Shown: positions 57,611 through 64,000 of the stretch, piece after piece
How positions within the stretch are numbered: the stretch's first letter is position 1
Layout: every line of letters starts with the position of its first letter
Assembly (NCBI GenBank): GCA_030272585.1
Contig: BSYQ01000012.1
Coordinates: 2,480,001 to 2,544,000, forward strand
Source of the DNA: Bryopsis sp. KO-2023
Taxonomy: Eukaryota; Chlorophyta; Ulvophyceae; Bryopsidales; Bryopsidaceae
Length of the DNA: 64,000 nucleotides
Reading direction: 5' to 3'
The notes under the pieces: generated by a model
Databases searched by the model: none
Seen by the model: only the letters and a program-made list of their open reading frames with translations
Told to the model about the DNA's origin: nothing
Position numbers and translations under genes: made by a program

Positions 57611-58487
57611 GGGGGAACTTTCTTTCAATTCGATGTCACATCATCAAAGAAGCGTTCCGTAATTTGTGTTAGAGCTGTAAGTCGTTTTGTCCGTCCGAAA
57701 AGAGAAAAGCCTATCCGTGTCGCCCACCCTCGCTGGTCGAGTCGTTCGGGCTGTTCCGTATGCGCGTGGTCAAATGGCTGGTCTAACTCCATGTTATCGA
57801 TGCCAGCACCCTTGTGCGTGCGGTCCAATTGGACATTCACAGAGCTAATCCAGCATCAACGCTTTCATCAGACCTTTCACCACGGTTGGAGTAGTGCTTA
57901 TGGACAGCGATCGCCCTTTCAAACCTCTCGTTACTGTCAGACCGATGCGCAAGAAAAGAGCGATTCGATTGGTGTTGCTGCGATCGTTGATTTTGGTGAG
58001 TCCTACTTTCGATGACAAGCGATTTGATTCCACTCAGAACGAACAAAACTGAGCAACAGCAATGTCACTTTGGAATCAAAAGACTACTTTACAACAAGAG
58101 TGCAACGAAGCACCAGCGGTAACCCCATACGCAAAAACAGGTTTCCTGAAAACTTGTCCGTGCGTATGTAGGTGAGCCGCAGGTGCTTTCAAACAATGTT
58201 ACGAAAAAACCTCAACCGAACTCAACATAAAAAATTGAACATCAAAATATATCAACATTAAAAAAAATTGAAATGGGGTAAAAAAGTACTTTCAATACAA
58301 AAAATTTATACTCTGGGAAAAAAAAGAAATGGTGAGTCCGCTTCAGTCTTTTTTCACAAACGGATGGAGTGGGGCGATCTCCTCTCGTGTCACTGCAAGG
58401 CAGGGAAAGGTTTTTGTCAAAAAAAAAAAAAAGAAAATACAAATACAAATACAAATACAAATACAAATACCAAGTATTTCAAGTGGG
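57611..58487. other. Gene-free stretch
   Basis: No coding sequence is supported. An (AAATAC)n microsatellite lies at 58436-58470, just past the predicted poly(A) signal of the protease gene. Confidence 0.35.
58436..58470. repeat. (AAATAC)n microsatellite
   Basis: About six tandem copies of AAATAC, just beyond the predicted 3' end of the protease gene. Confidence 0.8.
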
Positions 58488-58493
58488 TTTATT
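58488..58493 (-). promoter_or_regulatory. Poly(A) signal AATAAA of the protease gene
   Basis: AATAAA on the minus strand lies about 18 bases after the predicted TAA stop at 58513-58511, a suitable position for the 3' end of the protease transcript. Confidence 0.45.
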
Positions 58494-58510
58494 GAATTTG
58501 GCACATAAAA

Positions 58511-61500
58511 TTAGGATGCAAAATGCATCCCAAGCCATATTCCATCTGAAGGTGCCATCTCAATGAGCAGTATTTTGTTCACCTCGATTTTTCACGTGCC
58601 CAAATAGACAACAATATTCAACAGTGAATAGGGGTTTCTTTCTCTTCTCCACAACATAAACGAAAGCAAAAATTTACCTCTTTCAATCATGACTCCACTG
58701 TTGCAGGAGGCACATATTCTGGTGGTCAGGATTGCTTTGCTGTTTAAAAAGCATTTACTGCTTTTCTCACTCCTCGTCCATGATTTGCACGCTGTCAGAA
58801 AGCAACGCCAGAAAAAAAAAAAATCAAAAATCAAACTTTTGGGAGGTCAAAATTTATTTTTTTATTCTATTTTTGTTTTCAAAAATTTTGCCCACCACAT
58901 TTTACTTTTTTGTAATTTTTTATTTTTTCCCCCATCATCTTTCAGCATTTTTCATTATGAGGTGGGCCCAATCATAACGAACAGATAGGCTCCATTGTCT
59001 TTTTGAACATGTTTTTTCTCACTGAAAAAATCTTCCTTCAAGTTGTGAAAAACGGGAGGGGCAAGAAAAATACTTTCTTTTTTTTTTTTTTTAATTCTTA
59101 ATTCAAATATGGTGGGCTCGATTGATTCCATCTCACAGGGATTCAGCTTGCATATTTCGCAGCATTCCATCGCACTGTTGGTAGTAGGATTGACGTCTTG
59201 CAAATCTCCACCCCCTTTAAAACTGACACCCCCCAACAAGATGCATGCAGGGTCTTCCAAACATGAGGGCCGATATTCTGGCAAAGGCAAAAACTTGGTG
59301 TTCAAACCAAAAAAAAAAGTTTTAAGAAATATGAGAAAAAAGAGTTATTCTGGCAAAGACAAAAAATTGGTGTCCAAACAAAAAAAAAAAAGATGGAAAA
59401 AAAATGCTAAAAAAGAATAATAAAAAAGAGAGTTCAGGTTAAAACAAGAAAGAACAAAGACAAATAAAACAAAGACATCCTGCTCAGAAGACAAAAAAAT
59501 TAAAAATTAAACAAGTGATCCTCATCATCGCTAGAAAATATTGTTGAATAAAGAAAGTCTTGACTTCTGATGGTGGTGTCAGAATTTATTTGCCAAAAAA
59601 AAAAATCAGCAGTCTGTTTTGAGTTGGTTGCAATAATTTGAGCAAAAAGCCAGCAAAAGAAAAAAACCTTCGAGAATTCCACTGATGCATGCAGCGCAAG
59701 GTACTTCCTTGAAAACTCCAGTTCTCAAATAGCATCTTCCTTTTTTCTGACCTTTGCTCGCCACATCCATGAAAGTCCAGCCCTTACAACCTTTGATCGA
59801 TAAGAATCGGGTGGAATGTCAGTTTCGTGAATTGTCTTATTATTTAATTAAAACACTCTAAAAAGGAGGAATTTCCCATTTTATGTTGATCACAGTTTGT
59901 TCCATTCACCAATGGAAGTTGAGGAAAATAAAAACAAAATAAAAATAAAATAAGGGGTCGGGCTACCTACCATGATATATTCTTCTTTTTTATTTATCTA
60001 TTTATTAATTATTATTATAAGAAAAAGAACTTTTCATGCAAAGAAAGACAACCAAAACGATTTCCGGCAAGTGTCAAAATTACTTTTATTATTATGTTTT
60101 ATTATTGAATTTACACCTTCTGTTTTTCTACAAAGGTCGCAGCAGTCTTCCGGATAATCAACTTCATTGAGTTTTCGCCTGTTCAGAAAAGTCCATTTTT
60201 CTCCAATGAAATTCACCCCAGTGCTGTATTGGCATTTCCCTGTGTTAAAAAAACAACAAAAAACAATTCAAAAAGAAGCCTTTCTTAAAAGCACAAACCT
60301 GTACCTTTTTCTTCTCTTTTTTCAACTTTACGAATTTGTTAAAAAAAAAAATGAAAAAAAGGTCTTTTAACTTTTTTTAAAAGAAAATTTGGAAGGAGAG
60401 CTTATTATGAATCGCACAAAAGAGAAAAGAAAGGGTTCAAGGGTTAAAAAAAGGTAAAAAAGGTAAAAGGTAAAAAGAGGTTTAAAAAAAAAGACAAGGG
60501 AAAAAATTGAAAAGGTTCGTGTTTTCTGAAAATATAAAAATTGAACACTGCACAGCACAGCACAGCAAAAACTACACAAGACAAAATCTCCCAACTTGAT
60601 TCACCCCCTTGTGTGGTTATTTAGTAATTTTTTAATGTTTAGTAATTGTAATGTTTTGAAAATTACTAAATAACCTTAAAATTACTAAAAACACTAAAAC
60701 TTACCAAATATTTTTTTTATGTTTTTAGTAATGTTCAATGTTTTTTGAGTAATATGTAACCACACAAGCCATGAAAACATGCAGGGCAATGCATGGTTTT
60801 ATGTATAGGCTGGCCATGGCTGCACATAATTATACAAAAGCAATCACCTTTTTTGGTGGCGGCTGCGAGATATTTCTTGGGATCCCTGCTGTACAGCTCA
60901 AAAATGCTGTTTCCCAAAGGACCTATCCGGAAAAAAAACACAAACATCCAAATTAACTAAAAAATGAACAAAATAAGATTTTTTGATAACTCAAACAGCG
61001 GCTTGATTTCTGTAGTGGGCATTCAACGGCTAAGGTTATCAAAATGAAAGAAAATAAATACACACACCAGGGGGGTGTTTTTTCAGGCCAGCATAAAAAT
61101 ATGTGATCGTATGTCTAATATATACATATATATAGATATAAAGTTCTGGAAATATAACTGTGCATTGAGGTTCACTGAAAAAACACACAAACGCACACTC
61201 AAGCGTGTTATATACCCCCCCCCCCCAAAAAAAAAAAATAAGTGGAAAAATAGATGTATGTTTCAACCCTTTTATCCTTGAGCATGTGCAACAGAGTGTA
61301 AGAAGGCAATGAAAAATGAAAAAAGATGGGTGAAATTGCAGACAAAGCAATGAAGGTGGTGAAAGAATGGGGCTTTTTGTTTTACCCCATTAAAAATCAG
61401 GTGTGCGATTTTACCCACCCCTCAGATTGGTCATCAGACTAATAACTGTATGGCACTTTGGACATATCTGGAGTTCCCCCTCCACTGCAAGCCCAGTGGT

Positions 61501-64000
61501 CAGACGGCAGCTTGCTCCGTAATATCCAGCAAGGTATGTCGCAGCATCACAACCTGGAAAATATATATCTAGATATGTTTTTGCTCATGTATACATGTAT
61601 CCCCCCCCCCCCCCTCCTTCAAAAAAAAAGAAAAAAGAGAGAAAAGAAAGTGCACACACACATTCGCAGTGAAGTCTTTTGTTGCAAGTCTTTGATTTTT
61701 GACTGTCCAGCACTACAGCAACATACAAATGACTATGTGCGCTGTGAATTTCTTTAAAAACAAAAATCAAAACTGGTTTTGTTTTGGACTCATAGAATTT
61801 TGTTTGATGCTGACCTTCCTCTTTTTCACAAGCAGTCTTCCAGTGATTTGATGTTTTTGAGTATTTTGAGGGACCTCCCCGCAAAAGTCATTCCAAGAAT
61901 GTGCAGCAAAATTCCTGAAAAAAGAAAAATCACATCTAGCTGCAGTTGAGTATTTTTTTAATCATTATTATTATGATCGGAAGAAGTTTTCAGCAAAGCA
62001 ACGTACTTTTTTTGAAATTAATTTTTGGAACCTCAAAGTTCATCATATAAAAAAATACAGTCATTTCAAAAGGGGGCATTTGATATTTTCGAATTCGTAC
62101 TTTTTTTGTATTATTTATCTTTTATCGTACTTTTTTTGTACTATTTCTATTCTGTCGCTTTTTTTTTGTATCATTTCTATTTCGTCGGTTTTCTTGGGAG
62201 AAGGAGGAGTAAAAGCATAGTGACAGAGCTGCCTCATTTGAAAAAAGGTTTTTCAAAAAATTAACGGGATTATGTGAATAGTCAAAAATAATAAATAAAA
62301 AAAACAAACGTGAATTCCATAATAAACAAACACCAGCACCATGGGACGCCTTTTTCACAATTCCACTGGTGCAAACCAAACATCTGCTTGCCGGTGCCAG
62401 GATGGATCTCAAAACGCACGACCCCTTGGGATGACTTTCCAATTCGATTTTGATGAAGCTCCATGCCTTGCACCCTGAACACGCAGAAGAAAAAAATCCA
62501 CCTCCAGAACAAGAAAATACATCCTCTATGCACACTGACACACTGACACAGATTCAAATTTTGGGTGAAAATTGTGCATCCACAGTGCTTTCGTATTTTC
62601 TGGGGATTGCTTTTTGTTTTTAGAGCAGTAGGTCATACCCAATGATGGAACCCCCCTCCCTCTTGTTATTATCATGGTGAGCAACACAATCTTTGGAATC
62701 TTAGGGATCTCAGGAATCTCATGAGTTTCAGGAATCTAAGGAATGTCATCTTGCACCTGTCATCTTTTTGCAAAGATCACAACATTCTTCCGGAGCTCTG
62801 AGAATATGTTGCTCCTCAGCATCGATTCCCCCTGGGCTGCCTCCAAGATAAATGCCATCGAACTGAACGCAGCCTCCATAATCTAAATAATCAAAAACAA
62901 AATTCATGTCAAGAGCAGCAAAACAAAAATCATCCTCCAACGCTGAAATTGATCAGGACGCACCTCATCGATGAAAAGATATCTCGAAAAGATAGCTCAA
63001 AAATCCATTTGAATTTGTTTTTTTTTCCCCTCCACAATGTAATTCATTGCTTGTTTGTTTGGTAATTTTCCCTTTCAAATACCTTCAGAATCATTGTCCG
63101 AAAATGCACCGCATATTGCATCTTTCCTTGCTAAAAAAGATCCTGGTTTGGCCAACCCAGGGGGCAGCGGCTTCAGACAATTGGAATTCCATTTGATGAT
63201 GCTGTTCCCTTTTCCCCGCTCATCGATCCATTTCTTGAATGGCAGCACTCTCGTGAAGATGGATGGATGTGTTCTGGTGCTGCCCCAACAGGGTACCCCG
63301 GTGGCTGTGATTCCAATAAGAACATCCTCCTCCCAATCTGCATGGTCGACCCCTGTGGCAGAATTCCCTCCCCAATTGCCTTCCCCATCGGGGGCATCCC
63401 ATTCCAAGAGATCTAAATCCGCCTCCCCCTCCCCATACCATCCCGGCTCCATTGCAACAATATAGTCTTCCTCATACGGCTGTTGTATAAGACCAATTTC
63501 CTCCACCCCATCCCATTCTGCTTCCAATATTGGGATGTCAATTTCGTCTCGGCCAGAGAATCTGCCCCCGCCAGTCGCATCTCCAAATGGAATGATCAAG
63601 GGGCCGCCAGAATCGCCTTCGACACAGCAAAAAAATCATCAACATCAAAAAGAAACTTTCAACTATTTTTGCCTGTTTTTTCTTCCTGTACAGGTCATTG
63701 TCAATCAATCAATCCATCAACAATTACAACCAACAGCAAAAGACGGCCATCAATCTCCATGAGGCTGGAAAAAAGACAAAAAAGAACGAAAAAAAATTTA
63801 TGAAAGGTCACCGTCAATAGGAGGGTGGCAATTCCCCTCCACGATGTAATTTCGATGTTTTTTTTCTTTGCATTCTCACAAAGCAGTTTGATACAGTCAG
63901 TCACAACATCATCTTGACTGACCTTGACATGCATCCCGCCCATCCCAATTCCCACAGATGGTTCTGTCATTTTGGAGGAGCACATCGAAAGATTTTCTAT
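58511..64000 (-). CDS. Trypsin-like serine protease with tandem PAN/apple-like modules (5' end outside window)
   Basis: S1-family protease, presumably secreted; the N-terminus is beyond 64000. Exons on the minus strand: up to 63923 (TICGNWDGRDACQ), 63616-63083 (GDSGGPLI with catalytic Ser; later ITATGVPCWGSTRTHPSIFT, RVLPFKKWIDE), then module exons 62882-62757, 62474-62340, about 61914-61815, 61553-61419, 60922-60848, near 60819, 60239-60117, 59790-59668, 59277-59137, 58791-58678, and last 58545-58511. Modules come in pairs: a first half with PEECCDLC or PEDCCDLC, and a second half like GCKGWTFMDV then CYLRTG and a C..C.SG ending. Nearly all placeable exons begin and end in phase 1. The exon near 61914 seems frameshifted between KSLEDC and CEKEEG, and the one near 60819 fits poorly. 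A minus-strand AATAAA lies at 58493-58488. Confidence 0.75.
63690..63725 (-). repeat. ATTG-type tail inside a protease intron
   Basis: On the minus strand it reads TTGTAATTGTTGATGGATTG then ATTGATTG, like the retroelement tails elsewhere, within the intron between 63922 and 63617. It may mark a small retroelement insertion; the body was not recognised. Confidence 0.35.

Overview
This is a nuclear genome window from a photosynthetic eukaryote, most likely a green alga. Genes are split by GT-AG introns, often T-rich. The light-harvesting protein at 4.65-5.63 kb is of the chlorophyll a/b (LHCII) type and has a plain N-terminal transit-like leader with no secretory signal, as expected for a primary green plastid. 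Two enormous secreted proteins have Pro/Ser/Thr/Gly arms like green-algal wall and mating glycoproteins. I cannot name the species.

Layout. 0-2.7 kb: possible secreted-protein exons on the minus strand. 3.3-3.8 kb: pogo-like transposon remnant. 4.65-5.63 kb: LHCII gene. 6.7-12 kb: transposon-dense region with an inverted pair of a composite repeat, two 232-bp hAT-type foldback elements and a 466-bp hAT-type element carrying a tRNA-like segment. 12.2-20.1 kb: two F-box/LRR-like paralogues on the minus strand (the first broken, partly by a LINE fragment) flanking a phytanoyl-CoA-dioxygenase-like gene on the plus strand. 20.1-22 kb: a PIF/Harbinger-type element and another copy of the composite repeat. 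23.2-27.3 kb: OTU deubiquitinase with UBA-like and SEC-C segments, 8 exons. 28.4-31.7 kb: secreted M14B metallocarboxypeptidase, 7 exons. 33.3-45.2 kb (minus) and 49.9-55.1 kb (plus): divergent paralogous lectin genes with signal peptide, PAN-like Cys domain, fucolectin/F5-8C (FTP) domains and long tandem-repeat arms. 56.6-57.6 kb: composite repeat again. 58.5-64 kb (minus, 5' end outside the window): trypsin-like protease followed by tandem PAN/apple-like modules.

Common theme. Four of the genes are predicted to be secreted or extracellular (carboxypeptidase, two lectins, and by family the protease). Together they look like a cell-surface or matrix set: fucose-type recognition, proteolysis and C-terminal trimming. 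This is inferred from domains and proximity only. The lectin introns that I could place, and nearly all placeable introns of the protease, are phase 1, the pattern expected when modules are copied by exon shuffling. All exon boundaries were inferred by eye from splice signals, reading phase and family alignment. Where total exon length is stated to divide by three, I counted it.
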